From contig NZ_CP034689.1 in assembly GCF_003994415.1 (NCBI RefSeq), positions 4,030,001-4,094,000 of the forward strand: a stretch of DNA of 64,000 bases. Reading direction: 5' to 3'. The notes beneath the pieces were generated by a model. The model had not been told where the DNA came from and did no database searches. It worked only from the letters and a program-made list of their open reading frames with translations. Source of the stretch: Achromobacter spanius (GTDB lineage: Bacteria > Pseudomonadota > Gammaproteobacteria > Burkholderiales > Burkholderiaceae_B). The position numbers and the translations under genes are program-made. Below are positions 41,596-50,159 of the stretch, one piece after another (the stretch's first letter is position 1; the number at the start of each line of letters is the position of its first letter).

Positions 41596-43890
41596 TTAAC
41601 CCTGAACAATATCAAGCTTCGCGATACCCAGCGCCAAGGTCTTGGCGCCCACGTCGCGAAACTGGATTTCTGCCTGGGCGTCCTGACCGGCCCCGCTCAA
41701 GCCAATAATCGTGCCATCGCCAAACCGCGCGTGATGCACGCCCTGACCCACACGATACTGCTTGTCGCCCACCGTGACACCGCTTGCGATGCCACGAGGT
41801 TGACGCGGCGCAATGGTATTGGTGGCCTTGCGGCCGAATGCGTCGCCACGGTTGCCACCGCCCCAACCAGCGCCCGTGCTGCTGAGCGGCGCCAGGCCGG
41901 CCTTGGGCGACAGCCACTTCAGATGCTCTTCGGGAATCTCGTCCAGGAAGCGCGAACGCATCGCGTAGCGCGTCTGGCCATGCAGCATCCGGCTTTGGGC
42001 CAGGCTGATGTACAGGCGCTGCCGGGCGCGCGTGATCGCCACATACATCAGACGGCGCTCTTCTTCCAGCCCCGACTGCTCCAGGATGCTGTTCTCGTGC
42101 GGGAACAGCCCTTCTTCCAGGCCGGTGATGAAGACCGCGTCGAATTCCAGACCCTTGGCGGCATGCACCGTCATGAGCTGGACCGCGTCCTGGCCTTGTT
42201 GGGCCTGGTTGTCGCCGGCTTCCAGTGCGGCGTGCGACAGGAAGCCCGCCAGCGGCGTCAACCCGTCGGAAGCCACGATGGGCGCGTCAACCACGCCGGG
42301 CATCAGCGTCGACGAGGTGGCCTGGTCGGGCACCACACCGGCAGGCATGCCGTCGTAGTTTTCTTCGGACGCAAACACCGCAGCGGCCGTGATCAACTCG
42401 TTCAAGTTTTCCAGCCGCTCGGCGCCTTCGCGTTCCGCCTTGTAATGGGCATTCAGGCCGCTGGTCTCGAGCATGTGCTCAACCATTTCCGGCAGAGGCA
42501 GGTCGCGCGTTTCTTCGATCAGGCGATGAATCAGTTGGGCAAACTGGGCCAGGTTGGAACCGCCCTTGCCGCCCACCAACGCCACCGCGCCGTACAGGCT
42601 GGTGTCGTGCGCGCGGGCTGCGTCGGCCAGTTGCTCCAGCGTGCGCGCACCAATGCCGCGTGTCGGGAAATTGACGACGCGCATCCACGAGGTATCGTCG
42701 TGCGGGTTGGCCATCAAGCGCAGATAGGCCAGCGCGTGCTTGATTTCCTGACGTTCGAAGAAGCGCAGCCCGCCATAGACTTTGTACGGAATGCCGGCCG
42801 AGAAGATGGCGTGCTCGATCACGCGCGATTGCGCGTTGCTGCGGTACAGAACAGCGATCTCGCGGCGCAGGCTGCCGTCATGAATGAGCGAACGGATTTC
42901 GTCCACGATCCATTGGGCTTCCATGCCGTCGGAAGGCTGTTCGATGACACGCACCGGTTCGCCTTCGCCCTGGTCCGTCCACAGGTTCTTGCCCAGGCGG
43001 CCGCTGTTGTGGCCGATGAGTGCGTTGGCGGAATCCAGGATGTGGCCGAACGAACGGTAGTTCTGTTCCAGGCGAATCACGGTGCCATGCGCATAGTCGC
43101 GCTCGAAGTCGGACATGTTGCCGACGTTCGCGCCACGGAAGGCGTAGATGGACTGGTCATCGTCGCCCACGGCGAAGATGGCGGCGCCACCACCGGCCAA
43201 CAGGCGCAGCCACTTGTATTGCAGGGTATTGGTGTCTTGGAACTCGTCCACCAGAATGTGGCGGAAGCGGCGCTGGTAATGCTCGCGCACCGGCGCATTG
43301 CGCGACAGCAGCTCATAGGCCCGCAGCAGCAACTCGGCGAAGTCGACCACGCCTTCGCGCTGGCATTGGGCTTCGTAAAGCTGATAGATCTCGATCAGGC
43401 GGCGGCGATGGGCATCGTAGGCCTCGACGTCTTGCGGACGAAGGCCTTCTTCCTTGGCACCATTGATGAAGCGCTGCACGTCGCGCGGCGGGTACTTTTC
43501 ATCGTCGACGCCATTGGCCTTCATCAGGCGCTTGATGGCGGCAAGCTGATCGGTGACATCCAGGATCTGGAAGCTTTGCGGCAAGCCGGCATCACGGTGG
43601 TGCGCGCGCAGCATGCGGTTGCACAAACCGTGAAACGTGCCGATCCACAAGCCACGCGTATCGATCGGCAGAATCGCCGACATACGCGCCAGCATTTCGC
43701 GGGCTGCCTTATTGGTGAACGTGACTGCCAGCAGCCCAAAAGGCGAGGCCTGGCCGGTTTGAATCAGCCAGGCCATGCGGGTAGTGAGTACCCGGGTCTT
43801 CCCGCTGCCCGCCCCGGCCAAGACCAGGGCGTGCTGCGGTTCTAACGTTACTGCGGCGCGTTGTTCAGGGTTGAGCTTCTCTAGCATCAT
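41596..43890 (-). CDS. uvrD: UvrD, DNA helicase II
   Basis: Superfamily 1A 3'-5' helicase that removes UvrC and cut oligonucleotides in excision repair and works in mismatch repair. 764 residues. Motif I GAGSGKTRVL, motif II VDEFQDTN, motif III GDDDQSIYAFRGA, motif VI VAITRARQRL and a C-terminal Tudor-like region. Starts ATGATGC; the first ATG overlaps the upstream desaturase stop (ATGA), so translation is coupled. No LexA box is visible, because the gene sits inside an operon. Confidence 0.95.
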   Translation of the reverse strand: MMLEKLNPEQRAAVTLEPQHALVLAGAGSGKTRVLTTRMAWLIQTGQASPFGLLAVTFTNKAAREMLARMSAILPIDTRGLWIGTFHGLCNRMLRAHHRDAGLPQSFQILDVTDQLAAIKRLMKANGVDDEKYPPRDVQRFINGAKEEGLRPQDVEAYDAHRRRLIEIYQLYEAQCQREGVVDFAELLLRAYELLSRNAPVREHYQRRFRHILVDEFQDTNTLQYKWLRLLAGGGAAIFAVGDDDQSIYAFRGANVGNMSDFERDYAHGTVIRLEQNYRSFGHILDSANALIGHNSGRLGKNLWTDQGEGEPVRVIEQPSDGMEAQWIVDEIRSLIHDGSLRREIAVLYRSNAQSRVIEHAIFSAGIPYKVYGGLRFFERQEIKHALAYLRLMANPHDDTSWMRVVNFPTRGIGARTLEQLADAARAHDTSLYGAVALVGGKGGSNLAQFAQLIHRLIEETRDLPLPEMVEHMLETSGLNAHYKAEREGAERLENLNELITAAAVFASEENYDGMPAGVVPDQATSSTLMPGVVDAPIVASDGLTPLAGFLSHAALEAGDNQAQQGQDAVQLMTVHAAKGLEFDAVFITGLEEGLFPHENSILEQSGLEEERRLMYVAITRARQRLYISLAQSRMLHGQTRYAMRSRFLDEIPEEHLKWLSPKAGLAPLSSTGAGWGGGNRGDAFGRKATNTIAPRQPRGIASGVTVGDKQYRVGQGVHHARFGDGTIIGLSGAGQDAQAEIQFRDVGAKTLALGIAKLDIVQG

Positions 43891-45095
43891 GCCGCGTAGC
43901 GGCGCAGATGTTGAGCAAATTGCTCGAGCCCGGCGATGCCGCTTTGCTGGGCGCGCTGGCACCAGGCCTGCAGGTCATGAAGAAGCTGTTCGCTGCTGGC
44001 GCTGGAGCTTTCCCAGATGCGGCCGAGTTCACGACGCATTTGCACCAGCGTCGACAGCGACTTGTTCTGGGCAATGGCGCTGTCCACGGCAGCCAGGGTT
44101 TCCGGCTGGAGGATGTCCTCGTTGCGGTGCAGGGCACTACGCACCTGACGCAGCTTGGTATAGCCGCAATCCGCGTTGCCTTCCTGGCGCGAGGCCTTCA
44201 ACTTGTTCATTTCTTCGCGAGCGGCGCTCTTGATCACGTCCGCGTAGCGGGCCATGACTTCGTAGCGGTGCGTGATCACGCCTTGCAGCGTGCGCAGATC
44301 GATGCCGGTGCGGGTGTCGTCCAGCTTCAGCTTGGGCGCAACCTTCTTGATCTTGGCCAGGCCAAAGAACTTCAGGATGTTGATGTAGGCCCAGCCGATG
44401 TCAAATTCGTACCACTTGGCCGAGAACTTGGCCGACGTGCCGTGGGCGTGGTGGTTGTTGTGCAGCTCTTCGCCGCCAATCACGATGCCCCAGGGGAACA
44501 CGTTGGTGCTGGTGTCCGGGCTGTTGTAGTTGCGGTAGCCCCAGTAGTGGCCGATACCGTTGACGACGCCGGCTGCCCAGAAGGGAATCCAGGCCATCTG
44601 AACCGCCCACACCGTGACGCCGACAGCGCCGAACAGGGCGACGTCGATGGCAAGCATGGACAACACGCCCCACAAGCTGTGCTTGCTGTAGACGTTGCGT
44701 TCGAGCCAGTCGTCAGGCGTGCCGTGGCCGAACTTGGCCATGGTTTCCTTGTTGTTCGATTCTTCGCGGTACAGCTCCGCGCCGCGGAACAGCACCTTCC
44801 AGATGCCGAACAGCATGGGCGAGTGAGGATCGCCTTCCTTTTCGCACTTGGCGTGGTGCTTGCGGTGAATGGCGACCCATTCCTTGGTGACCATGCCGGT
44901 CGTCATCCAGAGCCAGAAGCGGAAGAAATGCATGACGGCTGGATGGAGATCCAGACCGCGGTGCGCTTGGCTGCGATGGAGGAAGACGGTGACCGCAACA
45001 ATCGTGATGTGCGTCACGACCAAGGTGAAAACGACAATCTGCCACCAAGTGGCTTGGGTCAGACCGCCGGCAATGAAGGAGAGGATGTAATCCAT
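43887..45095 (-). CDS. Membrane fatty acid desaturase (acyl-CoA delta-9 type)
   Basis: 402 residues. Three His boxes are intact: HRSQAH (residues 40-45), HRKHH (77-81) and HNNHH (about 213-217), the di-iron ligands of stearoyl-CoA-type desaturases. Two pairs of membrane helices (ILSFIAGGLTQATWWQIVVFTLVVTHI and others), then a soluble C-terminal third of about 150 residues. It introduces a double bond in membrane acyl chains. First gene of an operon with uvrD and chorismate mutase, an unexpected mix. Confidence 0.9.
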   Translation of the reverse strand: MDYILSFIAGGLTQATWWQIVVFTLVVTHITIVAVTVFLHRSQAHRGLDLHPAVMHFFRFWLWMTTGMVTKEWVAIHRKHHAKCEKEGDPHSPMLFGIWKVLFRGAELYREESNNKETMAKFGHGTPDDWLERNVYSKHSLWGVLSMLAIDVALFGAVGVTVWAVQMAWIPFWAAGVVNGIGHYWGYRNYNSPDTSTNVFPWGIVIGGEELHNNHHAHGTSAKFSAKWYEFDIGWAYINILKFFGLAKIKKVAPKLKLDDTRTGIDLRTLQGVITHRYEVMARYADVIKSAAREEMNKLKASRQEGNADCGYTKLRQVRSALHRNEDILQPETLAAVDSAIAQNKSLSTLVQMRRELGRIWESSSASSEQLLHDLQAWCQRAQQSGIAGLEQFAQHLRRYAA

Positions 45096-45230
45096 AAAGC
45101 TGTTATGAGCCTCGCTTGTTAAGTGCCTGAAGTTTAGCTTACCTTTGCCGACTTATGACAAGGTAGTTTCAAAATAGTTTTTGAGCGAAATCAAGGACTA
45201 AGCCCTGCTTTTAGAGCAAAAAAAGCCACT

Positions 45231-45258
45231 CTCGCGATCACTTCGGACAGATCGCGAG
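45231..45258. repeat. Perfect inverted repeat in the desaturase upstream gap
   Basis: CTCGCGATC-acttcggaca-GATCGCGAG. On the reverse strand a run of seven T follows about ten bases later, so it may act as a terminator or leader attenuator ahead of the desaturase. It lies in the 385-bp gap 45096-45480, which otherwise shows no gene. Confidence 0.55.
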
Positions 45259-45480
45259 GCTAGCCTTGCGGACATGCGGCGCTTTGGGCCGGCTACCCCT
45301 GATAGTTGCGGGGTATTCGCAAAGACACCAGATTTTGGCCACCATCCGCAATTAAAGTTCCTGTCAGCAAAGGCGCTGGGGGAATACATGGTGTCTCCCC
45401 CGACAGTTTTTCCCAAGACATATGCGCAGGGCAAAATTTCACCCCTAAAATGCCGACGAACTGTCTCATTTGCCCCACTG

Positions 45481-45876
45481 ATGCTGCTGACAAAACCCCG
45501 TCCCTTATTGTTTTCGGCCCTTGCCTTCCTTGCGCTGGTGCTACACACCCCCGTGTCCGCCCAGGCAATGAAGTCGGGTGACGTGGCCGTGTTGGCGTCG
45601 TACTACGAAATTCGCGGGTCGGACTGCCTGGCACTGCGAGCACCGTACGTGGTGATCACGGAGAAGCCCCGCCTGGGCAAGGCCAGCATCGTGCAGACTC
45701 GCGGACAATCCAGCGATTCTGGCCGCTGCGCCTATAAGTCCGTGGCGGTGTCCCAGGTGGTCTATATTGCCGACCAGCCGGGCTCGGACACCCTGGCCTG
45801 GCAGGTGAAATACCAGAACAAGACCTTGGGCACCCGTCGTTACAGCGCCACGGTGGGCGTCACGCCGGCCAGATAG
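45481..45876 (+). CDS. Small exported hypothetical protein
   Basis: 131 residues with a clear Sec signal (LLTKPRPLLFSALAFLALVLHTPVSAQA, cut near residue 29). The mature part has two Cys (SDCLAL and GRCAYK) that may form a disulfide. Not assigned to a family. Convergent with the RsmB gene. Confidence 0.7.
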   Translation: MLLTKPRPLLFSALAFLALVLHTPVSAQAMKSGDVAVLASYYEIRGSDCLALRAPYVVITEKPRLGKASIVQTRGQSSDSGRCAYKSVAVSQVVYIADQPGSDTLAWQVKYQNKTLGTRRYSATVGVTPAR

Positions 45877-45898
45877 CCAGCGCGCGCCGCACAGGGTG

Positions 45899-48307
45899 TC
45901 AGGCCGGCTTGCCCGGTGCCTCGGTGTCAGCCCCGGTGTCTACCTCGGTGCCAGCCTCGGCATCAGCCATGGGTTCCATCACCGGTTTACCCTCAGCCGC
46001 CTCGGCTTCGACCGGCGTGGCCTTGACCCCGCTTTCCGCCAGCACTTCCTGGCTGCCGTCTTCCGCCAGGTCAGCGTCAACCGCTACGCCTGCCGCCGCC
46101 GGCTCCGCTGCCGCGCCCTTCTTTTTGCGCTCGAATACCGCCGCGAAAAAGCCGTCGGTGCCATGCACGTCGGGACGCAATTGCAGATACGGGCCTTCCA
46201 GCTTCAGCGTTTCGCAGCGCGAGGCCAGGATTTCGGCGGCATCAAGACGTTCGAAATCAGGGTGGCTGGCCAGGAAACGTTCGGCCTGCACCTCGTTTTC
46301 TTCCGCCAACAGGCTGCAGGTGGCATAGACCAGACGTCCACCCGGCGCCACGCAACGGGCGGCACTATTCAGGATGCGTTCTTGCAACTGCCCCAGTTCA
46401 GCCAGCGCCTGGGGGTGCTGGCGCCACTTCAGGTCAGGATTGCGGCGCAAGGTGCCGATGCCGCTGCACGGCGCATCGACCAGCACGCGCTGGGCCTTGC
46501 CGGCCAGGCGCTTCACGCGGGAATCGTTTTCGCTGTCGATCACGACAGGCACCACGTTGGACAGGCCACTGCGCGCGAAACGGGGCTTGGCGCGCGCGAG
46601 ACGGGCGGCCGAGACGTCGAAGGCGTACAGGCGGCCGGTGGAGCGCATCAGCGCCCCCAGCAGCAGCGTTTTGCCGCCAGCGCCCGCGCAGAAATCGATG
46701 ATCATTTCGCCACGGCGCGGGGCAACCAGCAGCGCCAGCAACTGGCTGCCTTCGTCCTGCACTTCGATGCTGCCGTTTTCGAACTGCGGCCAGCGGTTGA
46801 TTGCCGGACGCCCTTCCATGCGGATGCCCCACGGCGAATACGGCATGGCTACGGGTTCGTAGCGGCCGGCGCTTTGCTGCAATTCGGTCAGCATGGCGTC
46901 GCGTTCAACCTTGAGGGGGTTTACGCGTAGGTCCAGGCTGGCCTGGCGATTCAGCGCTTCGACGAGGGTGTCCGGGCTGTCCATCAGCGCCAGGCGCTCA
47001 TCCAGCCAGTCGGGAATGCTGCCGCGAATGGCACGCGGCAAGGTCGACAGGTCAATTTGCGACACGCGCTTGAGCCATTCGGCCTCAGCGGCGTCCATGC
47101 CCTCTTCCAGCGCCTCGGCACCCAGCGTCGCGTTCAGGCCCAGGATGGCCAGGCGGCGCGATGCGGGTCCCACGCCGCTTTCGCCAAACTGGCGATAACG
47201 GCGCAGATGGCGCAGCACATCATAGACGGCCTCGGCAACCTCGGAGCGATCGCGCGCGCCCAGGTTGGGGTGGTGACGCAGCCAGTGCGACAGCGCGGCA
47301 TCAGCCGGATAGGTCCATTGCAGGATTTCGCCCAAAACACGCTGGACTTGATCGATGCGGATGGCTGCATAAGACTGGCGGGGACGATTGAACTGCGGCT
47401 TTGGCGCGTTCTGATCACGACTGCCCTGATGGGCATCGCCACCACGTTGGCCAGCATATTGGCCGCGTTCACCACGGTCGTCGCCGCGCGGGCCGTCATA
47501 GGACGGACGCGAATCCGAACGGTCCTGGCTTTCACGGCGATCCGAAGCATAGGAACCACGTTCACCGCCACGGCTGTCACCGCGCGGGCCATTGCCGTAC
47601 GACGGGCGCGAATCCGGACGACCCGAACCTTCTCGGCGCTCCGAGCCATAGGAACCACGTTCACCGCCACGGCTATCACCACGCGGGCCATTGCCGTACG
47701 ACGGACGCGAATCCGGGCGGCCCGAGCCTTCGCGACGCTCCGAGCCATAGGAACCACGTTCGCCGCCACGGCTGTCGCCACGCGGGCCATTGCCGTACGA
47801 CGGGCGTGAATCCGGACGACCCGAACCTTCACGGCGCTCCGAGCCATAGGAACCACGTTCACCGCCACGGCTGTCGCCACGCGGGCCATTGCCGTACGAC
47901 GGACGCGAATCCGGACGGCCCGAACCTTCACGGCGCTCCGAGCCATAGGAACCACGTTCACCGCTACGGTTCTCGCCACGCGGGGCGTTGCCGTACGACG
48001 GACGGGAATCCGGTCGGCCCTGACCTTGACCCTGGCCTTGTCCCTGGCCGCTACGGCGCTCCGAACCGTAGGATGCCCGCTCACCACCGCGGTTTTCACC
48101 ACGCGGGGCGTCGTAGGACGGACGGGGCGCCGGGCGGCCGGCATCGCGGCTGGGGCGCTCTTCACGCCCCCGTTCGGCGCGTTCGCGCACCGGCGCCTCG
48201 CGGGCTTCGCCCTTGGGACGCGAGAAGAAGGACCGACCGTCGCGCCCTTCGGAGGCGGCCCTCGGGGAGCCTGCCGGACGAGAACGCGGAGATTGGGGTT
48301 TAGTCAT
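45899..48307 (-). CDS. RsmB/NOP-family rRNA cytosine methyltransferase with a long disordered N-terminus
   Basis: 802 residues, far longer than RsmB (about 430). The C-terminal part is a SAM-dependent 5-methylcytosine RNA methyltransferase: FCAGAGGKTLLL, the two Cys in DAPCSGIGTLRRNPD and YATCSLLAEENE. A short NusB-like helical region precedes it. The first about 290 residues are a Gly/Arg/Ser/Tyr/Asp-rich, presumably disordered tail with tandem 33-residue repeats, and the last 70 residues are acidic and Ala-rich. Follows purN by 55 nt on the same strand. Direct target is probably 16S rRNA, by family. Confidence 0.9.
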   Translation of the reverse strand: MTKPQSPRSRPAGSPRAASEGRDGRSFFSRPKGEAREAPVRERAERGREERPSRDAGRPAPRPSYDAPRGENRGGERASYGSERRSGQGQGQGQGQGRPDSRPSYGNAPRGENRSGERGSYGSERREGSGRPDSRPSYGNGPRGDSRGGERGSYGSERREGSGRPDSRPSYGNGPRGDSRGGERGSYGSERREGSGRPDSRPSYGNGPRGDSRGGERGSYGSERREGSGRPDSRPSYGNGPRGDSRGGERGSYASDRRESQDRSDSRPSYDGPRGDDRGERGQYAGQRGGDAHQGSRDQNAPKPQFNRPRQSYAAIRIDQVQRVLGEILQWTYPADAALSHWLRHHPNLGARDRSEVAEAVYDVLRHLRRYRQFGESGVGPASRRLAILGLNATLGAEALEEGMDAAEAEWLKRVSQIDLSTLPRAIRGSIPDWLDERLALMDSPDTLVEALNRQASLDLRVNPLKVERDAMLTELQQSAGRYEPVAMPYSPWGIRMEGRPAINRWPQFENGSIEVQDEGSQLLALLVAPRRGEMIIDFCAGAGGKTLLLGALMRSTGRLYAFDVSAARLARAKPRFARSGLSNVVPVVIDSENDSRVKRLAGKAQRVLVDAPCSGIGTLRRNPDLKWRQHPQALAELGQLQERILNSAARCVAPGGRLVYATCSLLAEENEVQAERFLASHPDFERLDAAEILASRCETLKLEGPYLQLRPDVHGTDGFFAAVFERKKKGAAAEPAAAGVAVDADLAEDGSQEVLAESGVKATPVEAEAAEGKPVMEPMADAEAGTEVDTGADTEAPGKPA
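47567..47962 (-). repeat. 99-bp in-frame tandem repeat, four near-identical copies, within the RsmB-like gene
   Basis: Markers such as CCATAGGAACC recur at exactly 99-bp steps (47549, 47648, 47747, 47846, 47945). Each copy encodes a 33-residue unit containing GSYGSERREGSGRPDSRPSY. Diverged half copies continue on both sides (about 47470-48075), including a GQGQGQ run at the N-terminal side. Confidence 0.93.
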
Positions 48308-48362
48308 GGTGTGTTCCAGTAGGGCGGAGGAGTTCCGCCCGATAAAAGCGATTCAGGGCCGC

Positions 48363-49109
48363 TCAGGCGGCCGGCGACCAGGTGAAAAGGCGTGCGGGAT
48401 CCCCCTGCACGTCCACCCGATGGTCGTTTGTCAGGGTAACCCGGCCTTCGGCCAACCAGCGCACGGCAGCCGGAAAAGCCTGATGTTCCACGGCCAGCAC
48501 GCGGTTGGCCAGCAGTTCCGGCGTATCCCCAGCCAAAACCGGCACACAGCCCTGGGCAATGATGGGGCCGTGGTCCAGGACCGGGGTCACGAAATGCACG
48601 GTGCAGCCATGCACGCGCACGCCGGTGGCCAAGGCTTGGGCATGCGTATGCAGGCCAGGAAATGCCGGCAACAGCGATGGGTGGATATTGACCAGGCGGC
48701 CGGCGTAATGGTTGACGAAGCCTGGCGTCAGCACGCGCATGAAACCGGCCAGGATGACGTAATCAGGCGCATAGCGATCGATTTCGGCGGCCAGGGCAGC
48801 ATCGAAAGCCTCGCGGCTGGGGTAGTCCTTGTGGTACAGCGCTGCCGTGGGGATGCCTTGGGCGGCGGCCCACTCCAGGCCGCCCGCATCCGGTCGGCTG
48901 GCGATGACGGCGGCGATGTCGGCCGGCCAGCCCTCGTTGCGGCAGGCTTCGGCCAACGCCTGCATGTTGCTGCCCCGCCCCGAGATCAGGATGACAAGGC
49001 GACGCTTGGTAAGTTGTGTGTCCGGCAAGATAAAGAATCCAAAGATTGCCCCCCACGCGCCCCAGAAAGGACGCGGTTCGCGTGTGCCCGCGGGCTTGTC
49101 CGTCATCAT
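48363..49109 (-). CDS. purN: PurN, phosphoribosylglycinamide formyltransferase
   Basis: Third step of purine synthesis, using 10-formyl-THF. The catalytic core shows LVILISGRGSNMQAL, NIHPSLLPAFPGLHTHAQAL (Asn-His catalytic pair) and the DHGPIIAQ Asp. With the ATG at 49109 it is 248 residues, about 35 longer than usual, with a hydrophobic N-terminal stretch (FWGAWGAIFGFFIL). No better start is visible inside, so either the extension is real or a non-ATG start is used. Confidence 0.92.
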   Translation of the reverse strand: MMTDKPAGTREPRPFWGAWGAIFGFFILPDTQLTKRRLVILISGRGSNMQALAEACRNEGWPADIAAVIASRPDAGGLEWAAAQGIPTAALYHKDYPSREAFDAALAAEIDRYAPDYVILAGFMRVLTPGFVNHYAGRLVNIHPSLLPAFPGLHTHAQALATGVRVHGCTVHFVTPVLDHGPIIAQGCVPVLAGDTPELLANRVLAVEHQAFPAAVRWLAEGRVTLTNDHRVDVQGDPARLFTWSPAA

Positions 49110-49193
49110 TCAAGCGCCATGAAAACCCGCTGGCGCACAACTGATTGGGGGGATTGGAACAAACCCGGAATCCAAAATTGTAAACTCTCGCTC

Positions 49194-50159
49194 GTGAAAC
49201 CATCGCTGCGTATCTACCGATCCCTGCCTCCGCCCGACCGGCGCGCTCCTTGCGCGCTGACGATCGGCAATTTCGACGGCGTCCATCGCGGGCATCAAGC
49301 CATGCTGGCTCGCGTCTGCCAAGCCGCTCGCGAGCGCGGTCTTACCCCTTCCGTGATGACCTTCGAGCCGCATCCCCGGGAGTATTTCGCCACGCTGAAC
49401 CAACGCCCCGAATTGGCGCCCACCCGAGTCTCGGGCTTGCGCGACAAGCTGTCGGCGCTGGCCCGCTATGGCGTGTCCCAAGTGGTGGTGCAGCGGTTCA
49501 ACGCCCGCCTGGCTGAAATGTCGGCCAATGCCTTCATCGAAAACCTTCTGGTACAGGGCCTGCAAACCAAATGGCTGCTGGTGGGCGAAGACTTCCGTTT
49601 TGGCCACAAGCGCAGCGGCGACATCGACCTGCTGCGCGAAGCCGGCATGCACCACGGCTTCGAGGTGCAGACACTGGCGGACGTGGCCGACCAGCAAGGC
49701 CATCGCATTTCAAGTTCCGAGGTGCGCACGGCGCTGGCCGTGGGCGATCTGGACCGCGCCCGCCACCTGCTGGGCCACCCCTTCCATATCAGCGGCCACG
49801 TCATCCACGGCCAGAAGCTGGGCCGCACCCTGGGCTACCCCACCATGAACCTGCGCGTGGCCGAACGCTGCGCCGCGCGCTCGGGCATTTACGTGGTGCA
49901 GGTCTATGGGCTGGCCGACCGGCCCCTGCCCGCCGTGGCCAGCCTGGGCGTGCGCCCAACCGTCGAAGACCGCGGTCGAGTGCTACTTGAGTCACACCTG
50001 CTCGAAGACACGATCAATGCTTACGGTAAACTCGTACGCGTCGAATTCCTGCACAAGCTGCGGGACGAAGAAAAGTTTCCTGACCTCCCTTCCCTGACTG
50101 CCGCCATCGCCGAAGACGCGCGAAACGCGCGCGCTTATTTTGCCGTTCATGGACTATAA
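49194..50159 (+). CDS. ribF: RibF, bifunctional riboflavin kinase / FAD synthetase
   Basis: 321 residues. N-terminal nucleotidyltransferase (LTIGNFDGVHRGHQAML, ISSSEVRTAL) makes FAD from FMN, C-terminal flavokinase (GRTLGYPTMNL, SGIYVV) makes FMN from riboflavin. I start at the GTG at 49194, giving VKPSLRIYRSL as in other RibF; there is a longer frame upstream without family support. Its last 11 nt overlap ileS. Confidence 0.95.
   Translation: MKPSLRIYRSLPPPDRRAPCALTIGNFDGVHRGHQAMLARVCQAARERGLTPSVMTFEPHPREYFATLNQRPELAPTRVSGLRDKLSALARYGVSQVVVQRFNARLAEMSANAFIENLLVQGLQTKWLLVGEDFRFGHKRSGDIDLLREAGMHHGFEVQTLADVADQQGHRISSSEVRTALAVGDLDRARHLLGHPFHISGHVIHGQKLGRTLGYPTMNLRVAERCAARSGIYVVQVYGLADRPLPAVASLGVRPTVEDRGRVLLESHLLEDTINAYGKLVRVEFLHKLRDEEKFPDLPSLTAAIAEDARNARAYFAVHGL

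Noticed and set aside
41572..43845. 757-codon open frame opposite uvrD
   Set aside because: Shadow frame; uvrD motifs on the other strand are intact.
47567..47962. Regular repeats considered as a CRISPR array
   Set aside because: Units are contiguous 99-bp copies without unique spacers and lie in frame within a gene.
47401..48303. Repeat-rich 300-codon frame opposite the RsmB tail, resembling a histidine/arginine repeat protein
   Set aside because: The 99-bp period is a multiple of three, so repeats look open in other frames too; the RsmB frame continues into a conserved enzyme.
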